A DNA stretch of 64,000 nt from Phycisphaerae bacterium RAS1 (GCA_007859745.1 SMLU01000001.1:3286001-3350000), one strand, 5' to 3'. Positions 25,712 to 37,452 are shown, counted from the first letter of the stretch. Numbers and translations: made by a program. Notes: generated from the letters alone by a model not told the origin.

Positions 25712-28700
25712 ATGATGGTCGCCATGTCGCTATTCTGTTTCCGTTCGATCGTCGTGTTGCTGCTGCTGTCGGCGCCCGTTCTGGCGGAAGAGCCGCCTGC
25801 GTCGGCGCCGGCCAGCGAGCCGGCCGACAAGGGCGGCCTGAGCGCCGAGACGCTGGCCGGGCTGAAGTTCCGCTGCATCGGTCCGGCGTTCACGTCGGGG
25901 CGCGTGGCTGATTTCGCGGTTCATCCGCAGAACCGCTCGACGTATTACGTCGCCGTCGCGTCGGGCGGCGTCTGGAAAACGACCAACGCCGGCGTGACCT
26001 ACGCGCCGATCTTCGACGCACAAGGATCGTATTCGATCGGCTGCCTGGCGCTGGACCCGAAGAATCCGAACGTCATCTGGGTCGGCACGGGCGAGAACAA
26101 CAGCCAGCGCAGCGTCGCCTTCGGCGACGGCGTCTATCGCTCGCGCGACGGAGGCAAGAACTGGGAGAACCTCGGGCTGCGCGAGTCCGAGCACATCGGC
26201 ATGATCTCAATCGACCCGCGCGACTCCGATGTCGTCTACGTCGCCGCCCAGGGGCCGCTGTGGCGCTCCGGACCGGAGCGCGGGCTCTACAAGACGACCG
26301 ACGGCGGAAAGTCGTGGCGGAAGATTCTCGATATCAGCGCGGACACGGGCGTCAATGAGATTCACATCCACCCTGCCGACCCCGACACGCTCTTCGCAAC
26401 CGCCTACCAGCGCCGCCGGCACGTCTGGACGCTGATCGACGGCGGCCCCGAGTCGGCGCTGTACAAAAGCGGCGATGGGGGCGAGACCTGGCGCAAGATC
26501 ACCGCTGGCCTGCCGAACGTCGACCTCGGCCGCATCGGCCTGGACATCGCCCCAGGCAACCCGGACATCGTTTACGCCATCGTCGAGGCCGCCGAGGGCA
26601 AGAGCGGCACGTACCGCTCGAGCGACCGCGGCGAAACGTGGGACAAACGCAGCGACTACGTCTCCTCCAGCCCGCAGTACTACAACGAATTCGTCTGCGA
26701 CCCCGCCGACGCCGACCACGTCTATTCACTCGACACGTGGCTGATGGAAACGCTCGACGGCGGCAAGACCTTTCGCCGCGTGCGAAACACCAATCGCCAC
26801 GTCGATGACCACGCCCTGTGGATCGACCCGAAAGACCCGGCCTACATGCTGATCGGCTGCGACGGCGGCATCTACGAGAGCTTCGACCGCGGCGAGAACT
26901 GGCGTCACATGCACCACCTGCCCGTCACCCAGTTCTACCGCGTCACCGTCGACAACTCGGCCCCGTTCTACTACGTCTACGGCGGCACGCAGGACAACAA
27001 CACCGTCGGCGGGCCCTCGCGCACCACCGACCGCATCGGCATCGCCAACGAGCACTGGTTTGTCACCTGCGGCGGCGACGGCTTTGAAACGCAGGTCGAT
27101 CCCGAAGACCCGAACATCGTCTACAGCCAGTCGCAGAACGGCGGGCTGGTGCGCTTTGATCGGCGGAGCGGTGAAGGAGTGGACATCCGTCCGCGCGAGA
27201 AGCCGGGCGATGCCGGTCTGCGCTGGAACTGGGACAGCCCGCTGATCATCAGCCCGCACAACCGCAAGCGGCTGTATTTCGCCTCGAACATCCTCTATCG
27301 CTCCGAAGACCAGGGCGGCGGCTGGACCGCCGTCAGTCCCGACCTGACGCGGCAGCTCGACCGCAACCAGCTTCTGGTGATGGGCAGGATTCAGAACGTC
27401 GACGCGGTCGCGAAGAGCAATTCCACCTCGTTCTACGGCAACTGCGTCTCACTGTGCGAATCGCCGGTGGTCGAGGGGCTGATCTACGTCGGCACGGACG
27501 ACGGACTGGTGCAGGTCACGGAGGACGGCGGCACGAACTGGCGGAAGATCGACACGTTCCCCGGCGTGCCGCTGATGACGTACGTAAGCTGCCTGCGAGC
27601 TTCGCGGCACGCGCCCGACACGGTGTACGCTTCATTCGACAACCACAAGAACGGCGATTTCAAGCCCTACCTGCTCAAGAGCGCCGACCGCGGCAAGACC
27701 TGGACCTCGGTCGCCGGCAATCTTCCGCCGCGCGACACGGTCTACTCCATCGCCGAGGATCACGTCAGCGAGTCGCTGCTGTTTGTCGGCACGGAGTTCG
27801 GCGTTTACTGCACGGTGGACGGCGGCGAGAAGTGGCACAAGCTCAAGGGCGGCCTGCCGACGATCGCCGTACGCGATATTGACATTCAAGCCCGCGAAAA
27901 CGACCTGGCGCTGGCCACGTTCGGCCGCGGCTTCTACATCCTCGACGACTACAGCCCGCTGCGGCAACTTTCGCCCGAGAAGCTGAAGGAAGACGCGGCG
28001 CTGATGCCGGTCAAGGACGCGCTCGCGTACATCGAGGCCAACCGCCTCGGTTCGCCCAACGGCAAGGGTTGGATGGGCGCCAGCTACTACGCCGCTGCAA
28101 ATCCCCCGTTTGGGGCGACGATCACGTACTACCTGAAGGAAAAGCTCCAGTCGCGCAAGGAGAAGCGAAAGGAAGAGGAAAAGAAAGCCGCCAAGGAAGG
28201 TCGCACGCCGCCCTATCCGACCCTTGACGAGCTGCGGGCCGAGGACCAGGAGCGCGAGCCGCAGATTGTGCTCACCGTGCGCGATGTGAAGGGCGCGGTC
28301 GTTCGGCGGCTGACGGCGCCGCGGGAGAAGGGCGTGCAGCGCATGACGTGGAACCTGCGCTACCCGGCGCCGAATCCGACCAGCCTCGCGCCGCCGCCCG
28401 AGCTGGACCCGTGGGACCGCGGGCCGGATGGCCCTCCGGCGATACCCGGTGAATACAGCGTCACGCTCAGCAAGGAAGTGGACGGGGTCGTCACCGACCT
28501 CGCCCCGCCGCAGAAGTTCAAGGTCGTCCCGCTGGAGCTGGCCACGTTCGCCGCCAAGGACAAGGAAGCCCGCCTGGCGTTCAACGCCAAGGTCTCGCGC
28601 CTGCAGCGGGCCGCGATGGGCGCTTCGCGCACCGCCGACGAAGCCCAGACGCGCATCGCCAGCCTGCGCAAAGGGCTGCTCGACACGCCCGGCGCGGACC

Positions 28701-29035
28701 CGGCCATCCTGAAAGATCTTGAATCGCTCCAGCAGCGGATGAACGGGCTTCTCCTGGCGCTCCGCGGCGACTCCACCCGCGCCAGGCGCAACGAGCCGCA
28801 GCCGCCGTCGATCTCCGACCGCATCGGCTCGGTCGCAGGCGACCAATGGTACGTCAGTTCGCCGCCGACGCAGACGCAGGTCGACGATTACAAGTTCGCG
28901 GCGGAGGCGTTCGAGAAGTGCCTGGGTGAGTTGCGGGCGCTGGTCGAAACCGACCTGAAGAAGATCGAAGAGCGCATGGAACAGGCCGGCGCGCCGTGGA
29001 CGCCGGGGCGGCTGCCGACGTGGAAGAAGGAGTAG
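25712..29035 (+). CDS. Secreted BNR/Vps10-like beta-propeller protein
   Basis: A protein of ~1107 residues with a signal peptide (FRSIVVLLLLSAPVLA, cut before EEPP). Two large propellers carry many Asp-box/BNR motifs (TNAGVTYAP, SRDGGKNWENLGL, TTDGGKSWRKI, SGDGGETWRKI, SSDRGETWDKR, TEDGGTNWRKI, SADRGKTWTSV, TVDGGEKWHKL), typical of the Vps10/sortilin-like 'glycosyl hydrolase' annotation. The C-terminal ~330 residues hold a Lys/Glu-rich helix (KEKRKEEEKKAAKEGR), a beta-sandwich (GEYSVTLSKEVDG) and a helical end. ATG 25712, 25715 and 25724 are all possible starts; none has a strong ribosome-binding site. No catalytic function is supported. Likely exported. Confidence 0.82.
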   Translation: MMVAMSLFCFRSIVVLLLLSAPVLAEEPPASAPASEPADKGGLSAETLAGLKFRCIGPAFTSGRVADFAVHPQNRSTYYVAVASGGVWKTTNAGVTYAPIFDAQGSYSIGCLALDPKNPNVIWVGTGENNSQRSVAFGDGVYRSRDGGKNWENLGLRESEHIGMISIDPRDSDVVYVAAQGPLWRSGPERGLYKTTDGGKSWRKILDISADTGVNEIHIHPADPDTLFATAYQRRRHVWTLIDGGPESALYKSGDGGETWRKITAGLPNVDLGRIGLDIAPGNPDIVYAIVEAAEGKSGTYRSSDRGETWDKRSDYVSSSPQYYNEFVCDPADADHVYSLDTWLMETLDGGKTFRRVRNTNRHVDDHALWIDPKDPAYMLIGCDGGIYESFDRGENWRHMHHLPVTQFYRVTVDNSAPFYYVYGGTQDNNTVGGPSRTTDRIGIANEHWFVTCGGDGFETQVDPEDPNIVYSQSQNGGLVRFDRRSGEGVDIRPREKPGDAGLRWNWDSPLIISPHNRKRLYFASNILYRSEDQGGGWTAVSPDLTRQLDRNQLLVMGRIQNVDAVAKSNSTSFYGNCVSLCESPVVEGLIYVGTDDGLVQVTEDGGTNWRKIDTFPGVPLMTYVSCLRASRHAPDTVYASFDNHKNGDFKPYLLKSADRGKTWTSVAGNLPPRDTVYSIAEDHVSESLLFVGTEFGVYCTVDGGEKWHKLKGGLPTIAVRDIDIQARENDLALATFGRGFYILDDYSPLRQLSPEKLKEDAALMPVKDALAYIEANRLGSPNGKGWMGASYYAAANPPFGATITYYLKEKLQSRKEKRKEEEKKAAKEGRTPPYPTLDELRAEDQEREPQIVLTVRDVKGAVVRRLTAPREKGVQRMTWNLRYPAPNPTSLAPPPELDPWDRGPDGPPAIPGEYSVTLSKEVDGVVTDLAPPQKFKVVPLELATFAAKDKEARLAFNAKVSRLQRAAMGASRTADEAQTRIASLRKGLLDTPGADPAILKDLESLQQRMNGLLLALRGDSTRARRNEPQPPSISDRIGSVAGDQWYVSSPPTQTQVDDYKFAAEAFEKCLGELRALVETDLKKIEERMEQAGAPWTPGRLPTWKKE

Positions 29036-29058
29036 TAGATTGCGATCGGCGGCGTCTT

Positions 29059-29156
29059 TCGGAACCCGCCGCGCCAAGCGGCGGGTTGACGTCGTTGGCG
29101 ATCGGCGCCCCACGGGCCGCCGACGTCACCCCGCCGCTTGGCGCGGCGGGTTCGGA
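29059..29156. repeat. Palindromic repeat family B
   Basis: Full inverted pair with GGAACCCGCCGCGCCAAGCG and CTTGGCGCGGCGGGTTCGGA arms, in the gap between convergent genes. Confidence 0.9.
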
Positions 29157-29198
29157 CAGACGGCAGGTTTATGCCGACCCCTCCGTTCCCTTACCCGC

Positions 29199-29227
29199 TC
29201 CCTCACGGTCGCGGCTCGGAAAGAGCT
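29199..29227. repeat. Repeat family A, half copy
   Basis: CGCTCCCTCACGGTCGCGGC followed by TCGGAAAG, one arm of family A. Confidence 0.75.
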
Positions 29228-29242
29228 TTGCGATAGCCTCTC

Positions 29243-29791
29243 TTACCCCGCGTACACATCCGCCGTAAACAGCAGTACCTGCGTCGCCGGATCGCGCCAG
29301 GCGTCCGGCGCGAGCCCAGCTTTCTCGCCGGCGCAGCGCGAGAGGAAGCTCTCTTTGCTCATGTGATGTTCAGTCGCGACTTGCGGCAGGAAGAGGCCGC
29401 GCCGCTCGCCGCTCTGCACGAGGATCCCGTGCCGTCCGAGCTCCAGCTCGTCGATTGTCGTCATCGGCCAGGGCGGCGAGAGGATGGATACGTCCAGCTC
29501 GATGTCTTGAAGCTCGCCGACGCCTACCGGCGGGAACCGCGGGTCGTCGCGCGCGACGCGGATCGCCGCCGTTCGCACGGCCTCCGCGAGCGGCCGCGCC
29601 GCATCCAGCGTGCCCATGCAGCCGCGAAGCCGGCCGAACTTGTGCAACGTGACGAAGACGCCGCCGTAGGCGCCGCATTCGACGTCGGGCGGCGCGACGC
29701 GCGTCGCATCTCCGCCGCGCACGTCGGCCTCAATCACGTCCCGCGCGAATCCGGCCCAGTCGGGTCGGTCGGCGGGATCTGCATTGGACAT
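29243..29791 (-). CDS. AMMECR1-domain protein (AmmeMemoRadiSam system protein A-like)
   Basis: A 182-residue protein of the AMMECR1 family. Motifs: GVFVTLHKFGRLRGCMGTL (~45-63, the LRGCMG signature), AAIRVARDDPRFPPV, ELDVSILSPPWPM and GRHGILVQSGERRGLFLPQVA. It ends with ATQVLLFTADVYAG. ATG 29791 was chosen because the family begins just before this fold and the longer frame runs back into repeat sequence. The other AmmeMemoRadiSam components (Memo-like, radical SAM) are not in this window. Biochemical role unknown. Confidence 0.87.
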   Translation of the reverse strand: MSNADPADRPDWAGFARDVIEADVRGGDATRVAPPDVECGAYGGVFVTLHKFGRLRGCMGTLDAARPLAEAVRTAAIRVARDDPRFPPVGVGELQDIELDVSILSPPWPMTTIDELELGRHGILVQSGERRGLFLPQVATEHHMSKESFLSRCAGEKAGLAPDAWRDPATQVLLFTADVYAG

Positions 29792-29933
29792 GACGCTTCT
29801 CACTTTTCGCGCCGACGGACATAATACGCCGTTGCGGCCGGAACGTCGCCGTCGTGGCGCATCGGCTAGGTGGCGCATCGCCGTGCTCGGCGGGTGTGAC
29901 CGTAGGTTTTGGCAGGCTCGGCGGGCATCTCTG

Positions 29934-30032
29934 TCCGAACCCGCCGCGCGAAGCGGCGGGTTGACGATCGTGGGCGAGCGTCGCCGCATAGGCCGGGGAC
30001 GTCAACCCGCCGCTTGGCGCGGCGGGTTCGGA
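29934..30032. repeat. Palindromic repeat family B
   Basis: TCCGAACCCGCCGCGCGAAG and CTTGGCGCGGCGGGTTCGGA arms between divergent genes. One base differs from the consensus in the left arm. Confidence 0.9.
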
Positions 30033-30078
30033 AAAACGGACCTCGCGATTGAACGGACCTCGCGATTGAAAGGACCGG

Positions 30079-30735
30079 ATGGACTGGCTCAAGCAGCTCT
30101 TCGACCTGTTTCTGCACCTGGACGACACGCTCGGCCGCGTCATCGCCGAGTACCAGGGTTGGACGTACGTTCTGCTGGCGCTGGTCATTTTCGCCGAGAC
30201 GGGGCTGGTCTTCACCCCCTTTCTACCGGGCGACTCGCTGCATTTCACGGTCGGCGCTTTCGCCGGAATGGAGAAGCTGGACATCCGCGTGACGTTTCCG
30301 CTTCTGCTGGGCGCCGCAATCCTGGGGAATACGTCGAACTACTGGATCGGCAAGTTCCTCGGCCCGCGCATCCTGCGAAGCGCCAGCTCGCGCTTCTTCA
30401 ACCGCCGCCATCTCGAGCGGACGCACGCGTTCTATGAAAAGCACGGCGGGATGACGATTATCCTGGCGCAGTTCGTGCCGATCGTGCGGACGTTCGCGCC
30501 GTTCGTGGCCGGCATCGGGGCGATGACCTACCGGCGCTTCATCGCGTTCAACATCGTCGGGGCGCTCTTGTGGGTGTCGATCTGCATGTTCGCCGGTTAT
30601 TTCTTCGGAAGCATCCCGGTGGTCAAGAACAATTTCGAGCTGGTCGTGCTCGGGATCATCGCCGTTTCGTTGCTGCCGGCGGTGATCGAGTTTCTGCGGC
30701 ACCGCGCCGCGCGGCCGCGCGGCGAGGCGGCGTAA
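30079..30735 (+). CDS. DedA family (VTT-domain) membrane protein
   Basis: A 218-residue inner-membrane protein of the DedA/VTT family, members of which act as lipid (undecaprenyl phosphate or phospholipid) scramblases or flippases. Motifs: FAETGLVFTPFLPGDSLHF (~40-57, with the acidic residue and PGD), NTSNYWIGKFLG, FNRRHLERTHAFYEKHGG, and the conserved QFVPIVRTFAPFVAGIGAM with the essential Arg. About five membrane segments. It is followed 26 bases later by a GIN-domain lipoprotein, so an operon is likely. The specific lipid is unknown. Confidence 0.9.
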   Translation: MDWLKQLFDLFLHLDDTLGRVIAEYQGWTYVLLALVIFAETGLVFTPFLPGDSLHFTVGAFAGMEKLDIRVTFPLLLGAAILGNTSNYWIGKFLGPRILRSASSRFFNRRHLERTHAFYEKHGGMTIILAQFVPIVRTFAPFVAGIGAMTYRRFIAFNIVGALLWVSICMFAGYFFGSIPVVKNNFELVVLGIIAVSLLPAVIEFLRHRAARPRGEAA

Positions 30736-30761
30736 GCCAACGGCGAAGCGCGGAGGATGCA

Positions 30762-31421
30762 ATGAGAACGCGAGTATCACGTGTGCTCACGACGGGCGTG
30801 CTGGTCGCCTCGATCTGCGGATGCGCAAACATCGGCGGCGGCGTGCCCGGCAGCGGTGTTTCCAGGACCGAGACGCGCGCGGTCGGCGCGTTCGAACAGG
30901 TTGAGGTTTCCGCAAGCGCACGACTGATCGTCACGATCGGGCCGGCCGGCCCGCTGCAGATCACCGGCGACGACAATCTTCTGCCGCTCGTGACGACGAC
31001 GGTCGAGAACGGCCGGCTGACCATCAAGCCCAGCGAACCGATCCGCCCGGACGTTCCGCTGATCATCAAGGTCTCGACGCCGGCGCTGCGAAACGCGGCC
31101 GGCCACGGCGCGACGACGCTTGATCTCACGGGCCTGACCGGCGAGGCGTTCGAGGTCGAATGCTCCGGCGCGTCCAGCGTGAAAGCCGCGGGCCAGGTGA
31201 AGAGCCTCGCAATCCGGCTCTCGGGCGCCAGCTCGGCGGTACTCGATGCGCTGCAGGCGGCGGAGGTCGCCGTCGCCATCAGCGGGGCCGGCACGGCGAC
31301 CGTGCACGCGACCGAAAAACTCTCGGTCGACCTCAGCGGCGCGTCGACGGTGGTCTACTCCGGCGATCCCAAGGTCGAGAAGAAGCTCTCCGGCGTCTGC
31401 ACGGTCGTGAAGAAGAAATGA
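30762..31421 (+). CDS. GIN-domain (DUF2807) lipoprotein
   Basis: A 219-residue protein; ATG 30762 follows GGAGGA. The signal ends in SICGC (Cys ~21), a plausible lipobox. The mature part is an all-beta repeated fold of the 'head GIN domain' type (VSASARLIVTIG, LQITGDDNLLPLVTTTVENG, IKVSTPALRNAAGHGATTLD, VECSGASSVKAAG, IRLSGASSAVLDAL, VDLSGASTVVYSG). The recurring SGAS is typical. Probably anchored facing the periplasm. Function unknown; similar proteins are common in Bacteroidetes and other Gram-negatives. Confidence 0.85.
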   Translation: MRTRVSRVLTTGVLVASICGCANIGGGVPGSGVSRTETRAVGAFEQVEVSASARLIVTIGPAGPLQITGDDNLLPLVTTTVENGRLTIKPSEPIRPDVPLIIKVSTPALRNAAGHGATTLDLTGLTGEAFEVECSGASSVKAAGQVKSLAIRLSGASSAVLDALQAAEVAVAISGAGTATVHATEKLSVDLSGASTVVYSGDPKVEKKLSGVCTVVKKK

Positions 31422-31497
31422 ACCACGGAGTCACGGAGACACGGAGAAACGGAGGTGTGCATTGAATTCTCCGTGTCTCCGTGACTCCGTGGTTCGA
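31418..31497. repeat. Palindromic repeat family M carrying SD and start codon of the next gene
   Basis: AACCACGGAGTCACGGAGAC arm at ~31420 and its complement GTCTCCGTGACTCCGTGGTT at ~31475. GGAGG (31451-31455) and TTG (31462) lie at the centre, with GTG 31489 in the right arm. Confidence 0.85.
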
Positions 31498-32439
31498 ATT
31501 CTGCCTTTTGCCATCTCGGCGGCAGCGCTCGGTTTTTTGCCCGCCTGCCCGCCGCCGGAATCCCCCCGCGACGATCCGTTCCTGGTCGGCCTCAGCCAGC
31601 GCGACGTAATTCATGACGGCGTCGTGCGGCAACTGCGGCTGTTCGTGCCCGGGCAGACGCTCGACGCCCCGCCGGCGTCCGTGCCGCTGCTGTTGATCCT
31701 GCACGGCGGCGGCGGCGACGCGGCGCTCATGGCGCGAATCACGCAGTTCGACGCGCTCGCGCAGCGCGAGGGGTTCATCGCCGCGTATCCGCAGGGCATC
31801 AACGGAAACTGGAACGACGGCCGGCCGGAGTTGGATAACGGCGTGGATGACGTCGGCTTCATCGCGGCCGTGATCGACGAGTTGGCGGCCGAATATCCGG
31901 TGGATCAGTTGCGCGTGTACGCGACCGGCCTCTCCAACGGCGGGCAGATGTGTTTTCGGCTGGCGTTTGACCTGGGCGAGCGCATTGCGGCGGTCGCGCC
32001 GGTGGCGGCGCTGCTGAGCGCGGCGCTGGCGGAGCGCGAGCCGCCGCCGTCGATGCCCATGCTGATCATCTTCGGCCGCGATGATCCGATCACGCCGTTT
32101 GAAGGCGGAACGGTCGGCGGCGACGCCCTGAGCCGAGGCGACGTGATCTCCGCCGACGCGACGCGGACTTTCTGGATCGCGGCCAACGGGGCCGTGGCGG
32201 CGCCGACGGTTGAGGACCTTCCCGACCGCGATCCGCTGGACGGCACGCGCGCGACGCGGGCGGTGCACACGACCGGCGGAGGGGCCGCATCGGCCGAGTT
32301 CCAGTTCATCACGGTCGACGGCGGCGGGCATACGTGGCCGGGCGGAGCACAGTATCTTCCGGTGCTCGCAATCGGGCGGACGAGCCGCGATTTCAGCGCC
32401 AGCGAGGAAATCTGGCGGTTCGTCTCGAGCGTGCGCTAA
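31462..32439 (+). CDS. Polyhydroxybutyrate depolymerase/feruloyl esterase-like lipoprotein
   Basis: A 325-residue alpha/beta hydrolase of the LpqC/PHB depolymerase type. LLLILHGGGG marks the oxyanion region, ATGLSNGGQM the GxSxG nucleophile elbow (~155), IIFGRDDPITP the acid loop, and DGGGHTWPGG the catalytic His near the end. The lipoprotein signal is ILPFAISAAALGFLPAC. TTG 31462 has GGAGG six bases upstream; GTG 31489 would give MVRILPFAIS. Both starts lie inside repeat M, so the repeat supplies the initiation region. Family members cleave ester bonds of short polyesters or feruloylated sugars; the substrate here is unknown. Confidence 0.85.
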   Translation: MNSPCLRDSVVRILPFAISAAALGFLPACPPPESPRDDPFLVGLSQRDVIHDGVVRQLRLFVPGQTLDAPPASVPLLLILHGGGGDAALMARITQFDALAQREGFIAAYPQGINGNWNDGRPELDNGVDDVGFIAAVIDELAAEYPVDQLRVYATGLSNGGQMCFRLAFDLGERIAAVAPVAALLSAALAEREPPPSMPMLIIFGRDDPITPFEGGTVGGDALSRGDVISADATRTFWIAANGAVAAPTVEDLPDRDPLDGTRATRAVHTTGGGAASAEFQFITVDGGGHTWPGGAQYLPVLAIGRTSRDFSASEEIWRFVSSVR

Positions 32440-32466
32440 TGTAACGATTCACAAATGGTGCATCAT

Positions 32467-32522
32467 GGGTGGGACGGGCGTCTCGCCCGTCCCGCGCGAC
32501 GGGCGAGACGCCCGTCCCACCC
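32467..32522. repeat. Palindromic repeat family D, perfect inverted copy
   Basis: GGGTGGGACGGGCGTCTCGC and its exact complement around CGCG. It is the cleanest D element in the window. Confidence 0.9.
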
Positions 32523-32554
32523 AATCAGGATGCAAACAGCGCGACAAACGGGCA

Positions 32555-33544
32555 ATGAAAAATCGAATCTCCGGCTTCAAGGTTTGGCCTTCAATCACGG
32601 TCGCACGCGCATCGGCGATCCTGGTACTTGCCGCAGCGGCGATCGCGACGACTGCTACCGGCTGCGCGGCGCGGGACGAGCGGCCACCGCAATCCGATTC
32701 CAACCCGCCGGCGGCCTCTCCCGACCGGCCGGCGGGCGCGGGCGCGCCGTCGCCGGCCGTGGACGGCATTCACGCCTCAAACGCCGAGCCGCTGACGATC
32801 GGCCAGTCGTTCACGCTCGACTCACACATTCTGGGCGAGGTCCGCCGGATCAACGTCTACCGTCCGACCATCTACGGCGAGCCGCCCGCCGGACCGCTGC
32901 CGGTGCTCTACATGCTCGACGGCGGACTCCACGAGGATTTTCTGCACATCGCCGGGCTGGTGCAGGTGCTGGTGAGCAATGGCGGCATGCGGCCGGCGCT
33001 GCTCGTGGGCGTCGAAAACACGCAGCGCCGCCGCAACCTGACCGGCCCGACATCCAACCCGGACAACCTGAAGATCGCCCCGGTGGTCGGAGGCTCGGCA
33101 GCCTTCCGCCGCTTCGTGCGCGACGAGCTGATCCCCGCCGTCCGCGCCCGCTACGACGTGAGCGACCGGCGCGCCCTCATCGGCGAATCGCTGGCCGGGC
33201 TGTTCGTGCTGGAGACGTTCTTTCTGGATCGCGACCTGTTCGACACGTACATCGCGATCGACCCGAGCCTGTGGTGGGCCGACGGCGAGCTGGTCCGCCT
33301 GGCCGAATCGCGCCTGACCCAACCGCAGACGTCGCCGACCGCCGACTCACGCCGGCCGAACGTATTCCTTGCGTTCAGCAACGAGCCGTCGCTGACCGCG
33401 GCGGCCGAGCGGCTGGCCGGAGAATTCCGCTTGCACGGCGGCGAGGTCGCGTTTCACTTCGTGACGCTGGCGGGCGAGACGCACGCGACGGTGTATCACC
33501 CGGCGGCGCTCATTGCGCTGCGAACGGTACTTGCGCCGCCCTGA
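32555..33544 (+). CDS. Alpha/beta-hydrolase esterase (putative esterase/IroE-Fes-like fold), lipoprotein
   Basis: A 329-residue protein; ATG 32555 is the first start after repeat D. The lipoprotein signal is ILVLAAAAIATTATGC (Cys ~35), followed by a Pro/Ser-rich linker. The esterase domain has VLYMLDGGLHEDF (~125), LLVGVENTQRRRNLTGP, DELIPAVRARYDVS, GESLAGLF (nucleophile Ser), IDPSLWW and a C-terminal GETHATVYHPA with the likely catalytic His. This layout is that of the 'putative esterase' family including siderophore esterases. It lies downstream of another esterase; no siderophore genes are nearby, so the substrate is open. Confidence 0.83.
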   Translation: MKNRISGFKVWPSITVARASAILVLAAAAIATTATGCAARDERPPQSDSNPPAASPDRPAGAGAPSPAVDGIHASNAEPLTIGQSFTLDSHILGEVRRINVYRPTIYGEPPAGPLPVLYMLDGGLHEDFLHIAGLVQVLVSNGGMRPALLVGVENTQRRRNLTGPTSNPDNLKIAPVVGGSAAFRRFVRDELIPAVRARYDVSDRRALIGESLAGLFVLETFFLDRDLFDTYIAIDPSLWWADGELVRLAESRLTQPQTSPTADSRRPNVFLAFSNEPSLTAAAERLAGEFRLHGGEVAFHFVTLAGETHATVYHPAALIALRTVLAPP

Positions 33545-33567
33545 GGCGCTCGGCTCGCGGGACAGAG

Positions 33568-33641
33568 CTCTTTCCGAGGCGCGACCGTGAGGAAGCGGAG
33601 GCCAAAAAAACCGCTTGCTTACGCGCGCGGCTCCGATCGAA
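33568..33641. repeat. Palindromic repeat family A
   Basis: CTTTCCGAGGCGCGACCGTG and CTTGCTTACGCGCGCGGCTC arms. Confidence 0.85.
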
Positions 33642-33728
33642 TCGGGCGAATCGGCTGATACCGGGTAGCTTCCGAAATCACGGGCTACAATCGAGCGCCC
33701 GCCGGGCCGAACACAGGAGATCAACACG

Positions 33729-34790
33729 ATGTTCAACACGAAGGCCTACTCTGCCGCCGCCGCGACGTCGCGGCTGGCTTCCGCCGTGATCCCGCGCCGT
33801 GATCCGACGCCGCGCGACGTGCAGATCGAGATTCTCTACTGCGGCATCTGCCATTCCGACCTGCACGCGGTGCGCAACGAATGGGCCGGGACGATGCCCA
33901 CCACCTACCCGATTGTTCCGGGGCACGAGATCGTCGGGCGCGTCGCCAAGGTCGGCTCCGCGGTCACGAAGTTCAAGCCGGGCGACCTGGCGGCCGTCGG
34001 CTGCCTGGTCGATTCGGACGGCGACTGCCCACCGTGCCGGTTGGGCCTGGAGCAGCTTTGCCCGAACATGACGCTCACGTTCAACTCGCCCGACAAGCAC
34101 GGAACGGCGCCGGTTACGTACGGCGGGTACTCGGCGGGGATCGTGGTGGATGAGCGGTTTGTCCTGCGCGTGCCGGCGAACCTGAATCTCGCCGGGGCGG
34201 CCCCGCTTCTGTGCGCCGGAATCACGACCTATTCGCCGATGCGCCGCTGGGGCGTGGGCGGCGGCAAAAAAGCGGGCGTCGTGGGGCTGGGCGGGCTGGG
34301 GCACATGGGCGTGAAGTTCGCGCGGGCGTTCGGGGCGCACGTGGCGGTGTTCACCACGTCGCCGAAGAAGATGGAGGATGCGCTGCGGCTGGGGGCGCAT
34401 GAGGTGATCGTCTCGCGCGACGCGAACGAAATGGCCCGGCACGCGGGCAGCTTCGACTTCATTCTCGACACGGTCTCCGCGCCGCACGACATCAACGCAT
34501 ATATCAACCTCCTGCGAGCGGATGGGACGCTCACGCTGGTCGGGGCGCCGGCGGAGCCGTTCGCCGTGTCGGCGTTTGCGCTGCTGTTCGGCCGGCGCAA
34601 CCTCTGCGGCTCGCTCATCGGCGGCCTGGCGGAAACGCAGGAGATGCTGGATTTCTGCGGCAGCCGGAACATCACCGCGGATGTCGAGGTGATCGCGATT
34701 CAGAAGGTGAACGAGGCGTATGAACGGCTGGCGCGGTCGGACGTGAAGTATCGGTTCTGCATTGATATGGCGTCGCTGAAGGCGGAGTGA
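33729..34790 (+). CDS. Zinc-type NAD(P)-dependent alcohol dehydrogenase (YahK/CAD-like)
   Basis: A 353-residue medium-chain dehydrogenase; ATG 33729 has AGGAGA upstream. YCGICHSDLH (~40) carries the catalytic Zn Cys, GHEIVGRVAKVG the Zn His-Glu, and CPPCRLGLEQLC plus nearby Cys the structural Zn site. The nucleotide fold has VVGLGGLGHMGVKFA (~178-192). The wording is closest to the cinnamyl alcohol dehydrogenase/YahK branch, which reduces aldehydes with NADPH. Cytoplasmic. It stands alone between repeats A and H, so probably monocistronic. Confidence 0.92.
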   Translation: MFNTKAYSAAAATSRLASAVIPRRDPTPRDVQIEILYCGICHSDLHAVRNEWAGTMPTTYPIVPGHEIVGRVAKVGSAVTKFKPGDLAAVGCLVDSDGDCPPCRLGLEQLCPNMTLTFNSPDKHGTAPVTYGGYSAGIVVDERFVLRVPANLNLAGAAPLLCAGITTYSPMRRWGVGGGKKAGVVGLGGLGHMGVKFARAFGAHVAVFTTSPKKMEDALRLGAHEVIVSRDANEMARHAGSFDFILDTVSAPHDINAYINLLRADGTLTLVGAPAEPFAVSAFALLFGRRNLCGSLIGGLAETQEMLDFCGSRNITADVEVIAIQKVNEAYERLARSDVKYRFCIDMASLKAE

Positions 34791-34808
34791 ACCGGGGCGA
34801 GAAAGTGA

Positions 34809-34977
34809 GTGCCACTGGCGGCTCGGGTGCCACTGGCGGCTTGCCCGCCAGTGTGATCCACGGTTGAGCTTCAATACTCCAACGGCGTGATCTTTGGTTC
34901 ACGATCGGTTCGGTCGTGCATGTTCGCACGGGCGGGCGAGCCGCCAGTGGCACCCAAGCCGCCACTGGCACTCAAGC
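34809..34977. repeat. Palindromic repeat family H, long inverted arrangement
   Basis: Tandem GTGCCACTGGCGGCTTGCCC units at the left and complementary GCCGCCAGTGGCACCCAAGC units at the right. It fills most of the ~330-base gap between the dehydrogenase and the next gene. Confidence 0.85.
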
Positions 34978-35116
34978 CTGACCAATCGGGGGAAATCACC
35001 GCTCGAAAAAATCTCCGTGAGTAAACCGCCCCTCGCCCGCTTAAGACGCCATTGGAGACCGATGCCCGGTCCCGCCCTCGGCTGCACCGACGGGCGTTAA
35101 CCTCAGGAGATAAGCG

Positions 35117-37444
<2,328 letters not shown>

Positions 37445-37452
37445 CGCGGGAT

